A stretch of DNA of 64,000 nucleotides from NCBI RefSeq assembly GCF_000471905.2, contig NW_006496667.1:1941179-2005178 (forward strand), read 5' to 3'. Source of the stretch: Amborella trichopoda. Lineage: Eukaryota; Streptophyta; Magnoliopsida; Amborellales; Amborellaceae. Positions 33,016-43,560 of this stretch are shown here, in pieces. Position numbers and translations under genes: made by a program. How positions within the stretch are numbered: the stretch's first letter is position 1; every line of letters starts with the position of its first letter. The notes under the pieces are model-generated. The model had not been told where the DNA came from and searched no databases. It saw only the letters and a program-made list of their open reading frames with translations.

Positions 33016-34136
33016 GAGTTGGGCTATTCTCCAAAACTAGCTAGAATTGAAATACTATGGTTTTCTTGTAGCGCTCGGCATGACAATCATTTTGATACCA
33101 ACTTCAAGCCATGAATCATGTTTATGAACCATGATCATGAGACTTGTATTTTGAATGAATCTTGAAAACTTCAGATCGATTGTGTGCTCATTCCTTGATG
33201 TTTCTTCGTGATTTCTTCAATTAATCACACTGAGCATGCCGTCACGATCACGTTGCAACAAACGTAACTTGATTTCGTGTCTGGATGAATATTTTGTCAT
33301 CTTGAGTTTTTGACCGGAATCTTGAAATCCGACAACCAAAATTTACAGCTATTTTGACACCTTTGTGTGTGAAATCCAATCGTTCATGTTCGTGAGGTTT
33401 GGACCAGAGATAGCCTCGAACCTGACGCACATAATATAATTGGTTTGGTGTCGATCGGTTATGTAAGCGTCGTGATCTGGCTACTTAAACGAGGCGGTTT
33501 GCTGCTAAATTTTTTGCAACTTTCTTCACGGGTCAGTGACTTTCATTTAGTTTTTCTCTCTTTTCAGGCATCGTCGCAAAGCGTACCACATATCGAATTG
33601 TTTGTCTTGATGAGACGAACACGCTCACCAAATTTGGGAGCTATCTAACTTGGAACGAGTGAGTTATAAAGCCCGAAAGTGACTGCTCGTGACTGTAAAG
33701 ACAGCCACCTTTAATGGTGTTTTGATGCAGTGAGGCCACGCAAGAATAGTGTGCGGCCTACCCCTTTTCGGTATTTTACCTATAACTTTGTCTTGGAGTG
33801 CTCGATTAAGCCGAAACTTGACCCATATGGGTTTTCAACCGTGTCAAATTTAATAGCGGCAGTTCCATACCTGTTTGGCGCACCAAAAGTATGAATCTAA
33901 TTACAAGGTCCATTTCAAGGTGCTAGAGACCAATTTCGTTGAAATTGTTTCTTTGTGTTCACTGCCTTAGACATGTCTAAACATGATGAAACTTCTCAGC
34001 TGGTCTTTTGAAGTGCTGATGAAGATCATGACCAATTCTGGGGCCATTCTGACATTATCGAGAATTCCACTGTTTTGTAGGCTTTATTGACCTGCTTTCT
34101 ATTAGGGACCAAGGTACGAAAAAATGCGTTCAAACA

Positions 34137-34720
34137 GACTCTAGACTGTATAACCACAGTCCAAGCTATATGACCTTAAACCATAGTGCACATCCTGGCC
34201 ACATGACGTTAAACTACTTTGCACAGGTCAAGAAGGCATGACCTTAAACTGGACCCCACAATATGCACACATGCCCTTACATGCATCTTCATGCACGCCT
34301 TTCCCAACCGACACATTCGTACGCACACCACCTTCATTACCTTCCTAGTGAATCTCTTCGCTACCATTCATCATTCCCCAGTGAGTCTCACCCATGCTCA
34401 CAAAATGATGTGTCATCCTGCCATCCATATTCACCGTCATCCATATTCACCGTCAGTTAGTGGGTCACCACTTTTCCACCCACCATTCATACATTATCCA
34501 TCTTTTGTAGGTAGCCTCGTGCCATCTTCCCAAAATGAGCTAAAACCACCACCATACTCGCTCCATGGCCTCCACAGACTGCCATCCATTACCACCACGG
34601 TCTAGTTGTATGACCTTAAACTGTAGTGCACGTCCTGATCACACGTTAAAAGGCTTCGTACAGGTCCCGAAGGCATGACCTTAAACATGCCTTCATAAAA
34701 AACAAAAGAAAAAAATAACG
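34137..34720 (+). repeat. W tandem-repeat field (interrupted by Y)
   Basis: Reverse-oriented copies of the unit seen in X (plus strand here GCATGACCTTAAAC...), plus the unique spacer 34250-34600 that matches 4620-4930 of X inverted. It begins exactly where LTR c of Y starts, so Y lies within or at the edge of this field. Confidence 0.65.
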
Positions 34721-35881
34721 GGCATGGTGTATACTTGGACAAAGGAATGCAATGAGTAAAAAATGATAGGTAGGCATGGTCACGAAACCATGAGTAAGAG
34801 AGTTCCGTGAAATTAAAATCCGGGTATGGTGAAAATTCGAAAGGGCACCGTGAGTCAAAATGCAAAAAATAAGGGTGGACATGGCCAAAAGGTCATGGGT
34901 AAAAGAGCCCCAAGTAAAAGGCAATTGGTGAAAACCGTCTCTACGTCGTCACTTCCCATGTTTAAGTGAAAATCTGCAAAGGACACTTGGTGGGCCAATA
35001 AATAGGTTGATGCAGCGTTTGGCTCAATAGGTGGATTCAACCCACACTTAAAGAGAAAGGTCCCTGACATCAGAAAACCCGGATATCGGGACCCAAAAAT
35101 ACGAGGTTCAAGGAAAAAAAATTCGGATAGCCTGAGACCATTCACAAAAAGGACTCGAAAGACAGAAAGCTCGCCATGACGACAAGACAAGTCTCATGAA
35201 GAAGAGTATTATTCCCACAAGGCCGCGAACACACTTCAAAGATGTTGAAGAAGCCCCAAGAAAGCCAAGTCAGCCATGACTTTGGACCTGTGATGCAGCA
35301 ATTAGGATTGAATCCTTAGGGGCCTCCTCGAAAGATGAAGAGAGGTATCTTGATTGTTGAAACTACAAAACAGTGGACAGGGGTTATACCCAAATTCGGT
35401 CACCTAGATAAACTAAGGTACCCTGCCTGCCAAGGAATAACTGGTGCACAACACAGACGGACGCCAACCAAAGGCCTTCAGCAGACCATCTACAACGAGC
35501 AAAACAAAAACCTCAAAACGTGGACCAACAATAGAGGATACAAAAGCCATACTAAAATGGGAAAAATGCCCTTCATCACGACGCTCAACTGCAAGATGGG
35601 CTTGATTCCGACTTTCGTACAAAATCCTTAGCTTCAGAATCACAAACAGTCCACACGAGGGTGAAGACTTTGATAGGATCCCTCAAAAAAGTCACCTCTC
35701 CCCCAAAAGTCTCTATGGATAGACTTGTACATTGCATCCAAACGTTTGAGCATCTTAGTTACAACATTGCGTGGATCTCCTCGGTGTTGACGTTGTCCTG
35801 CGGCTAGGAAGAAAAAAGTAATAAAGTCAAAGGAAATTTTCCAAATGTTGTCATTCTCACTTCCCTCAACGCACAACATTT
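34720..35881 (+). other. W 3' module and region before the polypurine tract
   Basis: 34720-35010 is the GGCATGG / CATGAGTAAAA module shared with X and V. 35010-35881 shows no conserved gene; an open reading at 35335-35631 has no counterpart in X. The last part matches 3619-3900 of X inverted (GCTTCAGAATCACAAA; GATCCCTCAAA). Confidence 0.6.
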
Positions 35882-35893
35882 GGTGGGGCATGC
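35882..35893 (+). other. Polypurine tract of W
   Basis: GGTGGGGCATGC directly before the TG of LTR d; equivalent to the tract before LTR a. Confidence 0.7.
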
Positions 35894-37201
35894 TGTTTGA
35901 AGACACTTTTTAGCACCTTGGTCTTTGATACGAAAAAAAAGAGGAAGCCGATCAATAAAGCCTCGACATACAGTGAAATTCTCAATAGTCTCATAATTTC
36001 TCTAGAAGCGTCAAAATGTTCTTAAACACTCCAAAAGGCCACCTTCTATGTTTCGTCGTAATCCGACATATCTATTGCAGTCTAGACAAAGATACAATTT
36101 CAAAAAAATTAGCCGTTAGCACCCTGAAATGGATCCTGTAATTAGAACTATATTTTTGGTGTGTTAAACATCTGTGAGACCACCACCATTGGATCTGACA
36201 CGGTCGAGAACCCCTAAGGGTCAAGTTTTGGCTTAAACGGAAGTTCCAAGACAAACTTATGAGTGAAACATTTAAAAGGGGTAGGCCGCACGCTATTCTC
36301 GTGTGGCCTTCCTGCACCAATCTCCATTAAAGGAAGTTGATGTGCATAGACCCTAGCAAAGACTTCAATGACCCGTATCTCACTCATTCTGAGTCAGTTC
36401 GCTCTCAAATTTGGTGAGCGTGTTCGTCTAATCAAGACGAGCATTTTAATATGTGGTTCAACCCTTGACGATACCCGACCAGGGATGAAAACTAGAGAGA
36501 AGTTGCTAATTCGTGAAGACAGTTGCGAAAAATTCAGCAGCAGCATGCCTCACTCGAGCAATCATCTCTTGGTGCTCGTGTACTCGATCATTGTGAAACT
36601 AGATGCATTATGTACGTAAGGTATGGGGCTCTCTTTGGTTTGAACCCCGTGTAAGATGAACGGTTGGATTCAGCACATGAAGGCGTCAAATTAGCTGCAG
36701 ATTTCAGCCGCCCGATTTCAAGATTCGACCAAAAACCCAAAACGAAGAAATCTTCATCTAGACACAAAATCGAGCTACGTTAATTGTAACGCGACTGTGA
36801 CAGCATGCTCAGTACAATTCAATGAAGAAATAAAAAAAAAATCAAGAAACAAGCACATTATCGATCATAAGTCTTCAAGTTCTATACAAATTTTGAGTCG
36901 TATGATCGTAGCCTAAAAACGTGAGTCGGGGCTCACATTGGTATGACATCGTTCATCATCTCGAGCCTGAAAAGAAAGAAATCATCTTTCAGTCGAACGT
37001 ACATCAGAGCAACCCCGAATCATCCATGTAAGATCACGCAAGTTCTAGGGCAGCAGTAGGGATTGAAATTTCATGTATTGTTGGGCCAGGGAAAAACAGT
37101 CCTTTTGCATCCAATTTTAAAATTTCTTTTAATTCAATTAAATTGTAATTATCATCAATTTAGGTAGTTTTTGAGCGTCCATCCTTGTTTGGGCCCAATT
37201 G

Positions 37202-37261
37202 TATAAGTACATGTTAAACACAATTGTCAAAGGAACTTGATTCTTTTAGCTCATCAATAAA
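37202..37261 (+). promoter_or_regulatory. LTR d promoter core: TATAAG and AATAAA
   Basis: TATAAG at 37202-37207 and AATAAA at 37256-37261, matching LTR b in order and spacing. Confidence 0.65.
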
Positions 37262-37348
37262 ATTTGAGAGTTTTTCACGTTCAAATTGTGAGTACATCTT
37301 GGAGAGAGGAGAGGAGAGAGAAGAAAAAGGTTGGTACCCTTCAATAAG

Positions 37349-39082
37349 GTAATTTTCTTTCTCCTCCTCTTTTCTCTCTCATCTTTCCTCATCTCATCTC
37401 TCTCTTTCTCTCCTCATCTCATCTTTCTCTTTCTCTCTCCTCCTCTCATCTCTCTCTTTCTCTCTCCTCATGTCATCTCTATTTCTCTCTCCTCCTCTTA
37501 TCTCTCTCTTTGTCTCTATCTCTCTCTCTCCTCTCGTCTATATCTCTCTTTCCATTTTCCTCTCTAATCTTCTTTATCCACATTCCTTCTCTCACTTCTA
37601 TCTTTCCTTTCTTTCTTCTTTACTTTTCTTCTCTCTCCCTCTTCTCTCTGTTTCCTCTCTGTTCTTTCATGGTGGAGCTTATCACCTGACATGATGTATT
37701 CGTGTTTCTAAGATCTAAACAGTGAGCGGCGACTTAACCTGAGTGGCGGGCCGGGCTTCTGTAAAAGTTTCCTTGTCTTTCTCTCTATCATGGACGGCAA
37801 ATGCTCATCGCCACTCATGTTTTCTCCCACTTCTTAAACCCCTGTCATGGATAGCGGATGTCATCGCCATCCATGTTTTCTCCCATTCCTTTTCTTTTCT
37901 GTCATGTACGGGAGAAGTTCATCGCCATTCATGTTCTCTCTCTTCTAACTCCTCCAACATGGATGGCAGATGTCATCATCGCCCATGTTTTTTATCTTCC
38001 TCTTCTCTTTTATCTTGGACGGCAGAAGCTCACCGCCGTCTATGTTTTTTCTCTCTTAGTGTCTGTCGTGGATAGCGGATGTCATCGCCGCCCATGTCTT
38101 CTCTTTCTTCTAATTCCTCCAACATGGACGGCGATGACTCGCTCTGAATTTCTCTATCATGGACAATGGATGTCATCGCTACTAATGCCTTCTCTATCTT
38201 TTAATTCCTCTATAATGAACCGCCAATGTCATCACCACTCATGTCTTCTCTCTCTTCTAATTCCTCTGTCATGGACAGTGGAAGCTCATCGCCATCCATG
38301 TTTTCCCTCTCTTCTCTTCTCTGTCATGGATGGTGGATGCTCATCATTGTCCACATTTTCTCTATATTCTCACACCTTTGTCATCGACGGCAGAAGGTCA
38401 TCGCCATCCATGTTTCCTTCTACTTTCTCTCTCCTTTGTCATGGATGGCGGAAGTTCATCGCTGCCCGTGTTCCCCTCTCTCTTTTCTTCCCCTTTCTTC
38501 TTCCTTCTTCCCCCTTTTCTCTTCTTTCTAACTGCTCCTTTCTTCTACTTTTTCTCTCTCTCTCAATCCTTTCTTGTTCTCACTTGCACCATATTGGTAG
38601 TACTGTGCATGCCTTTTCCTCTCTCTTTCTTTTATCTCTTCTTATTCTTTCCCTTTCGTTTGATCAAGAGAGGCTAAGTCAAACACTTCCATGGTAGTCT
38701 CGTTGTCCAGCAGTAATGTTGTTGTGCCGGTTTTAGCCACCTTGCCCTCCTTATTGCCACGATAGGTTAGTCATCATGCCAAGCTGGTCGTTGATCGTTC
38801 TGTCATCTAGTAGTATTGCTGTTGTGTCAGTCTAGATACTGTGCATGTCTTGCTACCACGACAGGTCAATCACTTGCTGGTCTAGCTATTGTGTTAGTCT
38901 AGCCACCTAATCAAATCTTTATCTTCCCCATTCTTCTATTATATCTCTTTATTCTTCTTTCATCTATTATCTTCCACTTTTTCTTCTTCTAAATGTGCAT
39001 GACTATGTGCATTTGCCCAAAGATAAGGAGGAGTCACTTGACCCACTTATTTTGTAAATTAACCATGCGTGTGTGATTGCAG
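37349..39082 (+). other. Putative U5 intron in LTR d
   Basis: Donor ATAAG|GTAATT at 37349, acceptor GTGTGTGATTGCAG ending 39082; 1734 nt. The exon that follows is 100 nt long and ends at CTCGA|GTAAGT (G at 39183). The minisatellite is at about 37785-38480. Confidence 0.65.
37785..38480 (+). repeat. Hairpin minisatellite in LTR d
   Basis: About 13 units of the CATGGACGGC...GCC(A/G)TCCATG type with C/T-rich spacers, fewer than in LTR b. The length difference between the two LTRs of W comes largely from loss or gain of units here. Confidence 0.8.
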
Positions 39083-39351
39083 AAACAAGAGAGTACAAGC
39101 CAAGGGAGGCGATTCCAAATCAGTTCTACTACTGGGGAGCTTTCTTTGTGATCTAAGAGGGTGCCCACGCTAGCCAGCTCGAGTAAGTTCTGAACCCACC
39201 TTAAATTCCTCTCTTATCAGTTGGTATATCTGCTCTGGCTCCTGAGCGAGGTTCTCGAGAGAGCGATCTCAAATTCCCGTGTTCCCTGAAAATTGAGATG
39301 CGTGCTGCCTGATCATCTGGATCCGAAGTGCTAGATCAAGGCACCTTACCA

Positions 39352-39356
39352 AGCAT
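39352..39356. other. Target-site duplication of W, right copy (AGCAT)
   Basis: Follows the CA end of LTR d and equals 9664-9668. Confidence 0.85.
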
Positions 39357-41784
39357 ATTCTGACAACATGGTCCACATGTCTAGAGATGACATAAGTTAT
39401 CAAATATGTGGTACCGCAATATTGCATGAGGGTGTGAGACTGATGCCTATGCACACTGGTTGGAGGATTACTAGTCAGGGATACTGAGAAGTTGATCACC
39501 ACTGGAAAGGGGAGAACTGCAACTAGCACCAAGATACCAAGCAGAGGAAGATCATCAGGGCTCCTCCTCTAAGCGAGATTTTTTCCTTGGACTAGCCCTT
39601 GAACTGGCAAGGTTTTAGGATATCCCAAGAGATAGCAGCGAACAACTCTTCACCATAGCTTTTTGTCATGGAGAAGAATACGGGGAGCCTTTTTGACAAC
39701 CTCACCTTTATCTTTCAATGGAGGGAAGGTCGAAAGGTCCCTAGTCATGAAGGGTGCCTGATTTAAGACTTGAATGCACTGATAGGGAGTGCGGCCCGCA
39801 CAACGCTCTTGTTGAAGGCTCTTCTTGAGAGGGAAGTTTTGAGGCGATTGCTCCTTCGACAGCAAGAGGGTAGAAAAGGAAGAGCGCTGCCCCCACTGAA
39901 ACTTGCACACCGACTCAGGCTGCCAGACCTACTCCAAAATGCACGAGTGCGAAACTTTCTGTCATTGTAGAATCAGAGGATAGCACTTCATGTTCTGGCT
40001 CCTCCGGTTCGTTCGCTACTCTTTTTGAGTCACCTTTGCCCTTTCTTCATTATCTTCTACCTCTCTTGAGTTGCTTTCTACCTCTTCCGATACCGAGGTA
40101 GAGGACTCCGGCCCCTCTGAGCCCATCATCATTGTTTCTGATAGAGAGGGGACACCTGAGCTAGGGTGGTGCCCGAGGTTCCAAGAACGTCCCCTGAGTT
40201 TGGTCTGGCTCCAATGGAGATCGATGGGGCTAAAGATGAAGGTCTTGATGTTGATGTCCAAGGAGAGGAACCCATAATTGGTAAGTCCTCTGAACCTTAG
40301 GAGAATGCTGCCCCAACCAAGGCTGAGGTGGTAGTCATGGGCTTTGAAGTCCAAAGCATCCCCCTGGAGGAGGGACCTATGATTGATGAGGTTCCTGAGC
40401 ATTAGGAAGCTGCTACCCCTGGTGATGAGTTATGGGTGATGTAGGCCATTCTCAGGTAGGAAATCTTGAGGGTTCAGAGACAGTGGCGCTAGAGAGTGCG
40501 GATCCAGAAGAAGAAGTAGTCAAGGTTTCGGTTGTCAGGGATGTGGACCCAGTAGAAGAGGCCGCAACCGAGGCTAAAGGCCAAAGGGAGGAGGTAGGCC
40601 GTGAAGTTGTCGAGGCTGAGTTGGCAATTGAAGAGGTTGAAGGGCAAGGAGAAGAGGCTAGCCGTGAACTTATTGAGGCCATGCTAGAGGGTGAGAGGCA
40701 AGGAGAAAATGTTGCTTTGGATCATGATGAGACCAGAATGGTGGCCTTAACAAGTGAAGGTCAAGGTGATGAGGTTGTTGCTGACCTTATGGAGACTACC
40801 CTAGCAAATGAGGGGCAAGGAGAAGAATTTGGGCCTGAAGGGGCTGAGCCTGCTGCGATTGATGTGGTGGTTCCAGTGGTTGAGAGCTAAGGAGAAGCTC
40901 AGCGTGAGACTGTGATTTAGGGCCTAGGGGTAGAATCTTATCCTGAGAGGGCTAAGCCTGATGAGAGCAAGGCCGTGAGTGAAGGGTCAGGTGAGGAGGC
41001 TAATGTTGATGAGACCGAGTAGCCCGAGACTGGGGGCTCTCTCTGAATCTGAGGAGTCTAAGGCTTTAGGATTTGTGATCGCTCCAAAAGAGCCAATGAC
41101 TCACATGGCTATTATCCCTTCGAGCCCAGCTGTTGAGATCGAAGCTTCTTACATCTTGGTGGCCCTAGCAACACTGTCCAGGCCTAGTTTCAGAGGGATG
41201 CCTAGCATAATTGTGGACATGCTTCGCTTGGGTGTTCAGAGACTGAAGGATATGTCTCTTACTGAACTTGACAATGCAATCTACAAGTTATGGCAGATTT
41301 CCCTTCTAGAGGGCGCACTAGAGGTCCTCCAGTACTTTGATGGCGCCATAAATGAGCTGAAGGGATGGCGAATAAAGGAACTTGAACAAGAGGCAGTACC
41401 ACAACAATTAGGGGATTCTCATTTGGCCTCTTTGGAAGCCTCTCTCATGTGTCATCGTGAATCAATTGAGGCCCATACACAGAGGAGGGATGGTACGTCT
41501 TCTCGGAGATCGCCTGCTACAACAGAATGACGGCCCTGAAAACAGATATAAGAAGGATGCGGGAGGAGTTTGATGGGCTTGAGAAAGAGGTGAAAGCTTG
41601 GGAAACAGTAGATGAGGTCTTAGCCAAGAAAGTATCATGTCTTGACTATGCCCTGGGGAAGGAAACCGCCTCTTTGGAAGTAGAGACACAATTGGTGCTT
41701 GATGTGAGAAGACGTATGGAGCATTCCTAGGCTTCTTCTGTTGCATCTAGAATGAAGATCAATGAGATCATTAATCGTTTTTAA
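39357..41784 (+). pseudogene. X antisense gene, 3' part: PMD end, acidic region and coiled-coil tail
   Basis: Continues the reading cut at 9668. First TTWSTCLE-like residues (about 39365-39390), then FVMEKNTGSLFD (about 39660-39695) and LNALIGS (about 39769), all matched in W's copy (TTWSTCLE, LAMKKSTGS, LNALIGS). A basic, Arg-rich linker follows. Then an acidic region (40432-40890) with repeated EGQGEE units, not present as such in W. The helical tail has MTHMAI near 41097, GVQRLKDMSLTELDNAIYKL near 41230-41290 and a final INEIINRF, stop at 41782-41784. Frameshifts occur near 39960, 40900 and 41510. After the stop, ACACTTGTAATGA resembles the downstream sequence of W's copy. Confidence 0.75.
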
Positions 41785-42616
41785 GGTGTAATTTTTTGTC
41801 CTTTTTTCCTTTTTCTTTCTTTGAATAATGACACTTGTAATGATCTCTGAATTCATGAATGAAGTACTTCTCTATTTCTTTTATCTCATTCTAATGCATG
41901 ACTTTATTCTTTCTTTTTGCTTCACGCATCACATATCTCGCTCTTGGGTAGGCCACGCTTCAGGGAATTCATTGTTTCTACCCTTTTGCTAAGGAAAACC
42001 CTAAGCCTTGTTTTGTCCTTTGACAAACTATTGTGGTTTCAATGACCTCAAATGGGGAACGGTTGCTTCTTCTCCTCTTAAGGTTTTGTTGGACGGGGGC
42101 TCATAATTCATTCTTCTCATTATTTGATGAGCTTGCTCACTGTAAATAGTCCAATTAGGAGGAGCTTTGGCTTCTATTCAAGGCACATTCACCTCAAGTC
42201 GTCATATCCCTTGGTCTCAGGCACGAACTCCTTTAGATGTTTTGAAGCGATACGTATGACTTCCAACTGGTTCAGGAGACTATGAACATCGCTTGTCAAC
42301 TCTATCAAGGGATCCTGCTCTTGAAAACGAGAGGGCTGTGCTTTTTTGAACTGCTCTCCTCCTATTGAATTAGGGAAGCGCAGGACTTGTAGCTGAATAC
42401 TGGCCTGAGCTGACCCTGCAGTGGGACAAGGAGCATCTTCTTTGCTTAGGGAAGCTGGGGTTTGGATTACCTTTCGCGGTGGCTGGTGCGCCATTTCTGC
42501 TTTCAAGAGTGCAATGGGGACATGCGGGACTTTTTAATCTTCAGACAGAAAGCGGAAGGGGAAGCTTGATCTTCAGATAAAGATGGAGTTTCCTCAAGGG
42601 TGCTAGATGGCATACT

Positions 42617-43082
42617 GGGATGAATGGGAGGCAGAGGGAGGATTTTTCCCTGTCTTTCCTCTTCTTTGATCATGTTCACAAGTGTTCGCCCGATGTCCTC
42701 CACATCTTCATGAGGCGAAGGTTCTGTCTTCCTCACAAACTTGTGATCACCATCATTTGGATTTTGGGATGACACCGACTCTGTGAAGTAATACTTGGCA
42801 TCAGCATAGTGAGTTTTGACCATAGGAAATNNNNNNNNNNNNNNNNNNNNNNNNNNNNNNNNNNNNNNGGGATGAATGGGAGGCAGAGGGAGGATTTTTC
42901 CCTGTCTTTCCTCTTCTTTGATCATGTTCACAAGTGTTCGCCCGATGTCCTCCACATCTTCATGAGGCGAAGGTTCTGTCTTCCTCACAAACTTGTGATC
43001 ACCATCATTTGGATTTTGGGATGACACCGACTCTGTGAAGTAATACTTGGCATCAGCATAGTGAGTTTTGACCATAGGAAAT
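42617..43082. repeat. Identical 214-bp copies flanking the gap
   Basis: First copy 42617-42830, second 42869-43082, offset 252. Both cover the same part of X's gag-pro extension. W has only one equivalent segment (16130-16340). Confidence 0.85.
42831..42868. other. Assembly gap (38 N)
   Basis: Run of 38 N. Bases 42617-42830 before it are repeated without change as 42869-43082 after it. Identity over 214 bp in a region otherwise full of decay points to overlapping contig ends that were not merged, not to a biological duplication. Confidence 0.9.
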
Positions 43083-43560
43083 TGTCTTTTATCAGCATAG
43101 ACCGTATTCCATCTCCCATCTCTACTATTCTTGAAAAATTGGTGCAATGTTGATGGAACTATCCCCTGATCATGGAGCCACGAGCAGCTGAGAAGGATGT
43201 TGCAGGACGTGTCAGTGTCGACTACTTGAAATTGTGTGTAATAATTTAATTCACTGATCTTGAGACGAAGGTGGACTATGCCAGCCGGCTTCTCTCTTGA
43301 TTGGTTGAAACCCAGGAGTGTGACATAAGTTAGAGTAAGGTCTTCAGACCCTAATCTCAATCGATTGAGAATTCTCCTTGGGAGGACGTTGACTGCAGAC
43401 CCTCCATCCAACATAATTCGGTTGATGGGGAATTGACTAGTCACAAAGAGAGGGTGACTGTGAAATTTTGCACCCAATTGAAGGTCCTTCTCTAAGAAAG
43501 TGATTGCCAGACATCCATTCAGGATCGCTGGGTCCACCTCATGGATTCCACCTCAACCTC

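Larger units (their letters stand above)
20640..34136 (-). mobile_element. Element Y: pol-bearing Tat/Ogre-like element nested in W
   Basis: Minus-strand element with 5' LTR c (31234-34136), PBS, ORF1, gag, a linker, reverse transcriptase, RNase H, archaeal-type RNase H and integrase. After integrase come a plus-strand promoter and leader like that of X's PMD gene, and a tandem array. The 3' module, polypurine tract and 3' LTR are absent: the sequence switches at about 20640 to the N-terminal end of W's PMD gene. Protease is not found between gag and reverse transcriptase, and no PMD reading is present. Confidence 0.75.
31234..34136 (-). repeat. LTR c (5' LTR of Y)
   Basis: 2903 bp, minus strand. 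It starts TGTTTGAACGCATTTTTT at 34136 and ends CACCTAACCA at 31234. Contains U3 homologous to the other LTRs, a TATA box, AATAAA and a U5 intron with its own minisatellite. Its left neighbour is the PBS of Y; its right neighbour is W's repeat field. Confidence 0.85.
9669..39351 (+). mobile_element. Element W: nested Tat/Ogre-like element inside X's PMD gene
   Basis: Bounded by direct LTRs b (starts TGTTTGAAGACA) and d (same start, ends TTACCA) with matching AGCAT duplications. Removing W restores a continuous PMD reading: the phrase before 9668 and the TTWSTCLE-type phrase after 39357 are contiguous in W's own PMD copy (19.2 kb, minus). Inside are a PBS, ORF1, a gag with its core deleted, protease and an antisense PMD gene. 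Then come element Y (20640-34136), tandem repeats, a polypurine tract and the 3' LTR. There is no pol of its own. Confidence 0.85.
35894..39351 (+). repeat. LTR d (3' LTR of W)
   Basis: 3458 bp. Start TGTTTGAAGACA, end GGCACCTTACCA, followed by AGCAT. It is the partner of LTR b: the promoter block differs only by scattered substitutions, and the order of CT-rich tract, minisatellite and U5 end is the same. U3 is more diverged, so the insertion is not recent. Confidence 0.85.
41950..43560 (-). pseudogene. X protease and gag-pro C-terminal extension
   Basis: Minus strand. Pre-protease and AITFLEKDLQLGAKFHSHPL (about 43510-43450), active site INRIMLDGGSAVNVLPRRIL (about 43435-43375), then LGFNQSREKPAG (about 43310) and NILLSCSWLHDQG (about 43210-43170). 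The C-terminal extension has EDVEDIGRTLVNMIKEEER and, further down, WTIYSEQ and HQIMR (about 42160-42120). The uninterrupted 344-residue reading at 43537-42503 is false in its middle because it crosses the N gap and reads the same 214 bp twice. The gene converges with the PMD gene tail (end 41784). Confidence 0.75.

Noticed and set aside
42503..43537. Single 344-residue open reading with internal duplication of about 70 residues
   Set aside because: It crosses a run of N and reads the same 214 bp twice; the duplicate is an assembly overlap. Only the protease and one copy of the extension are real.
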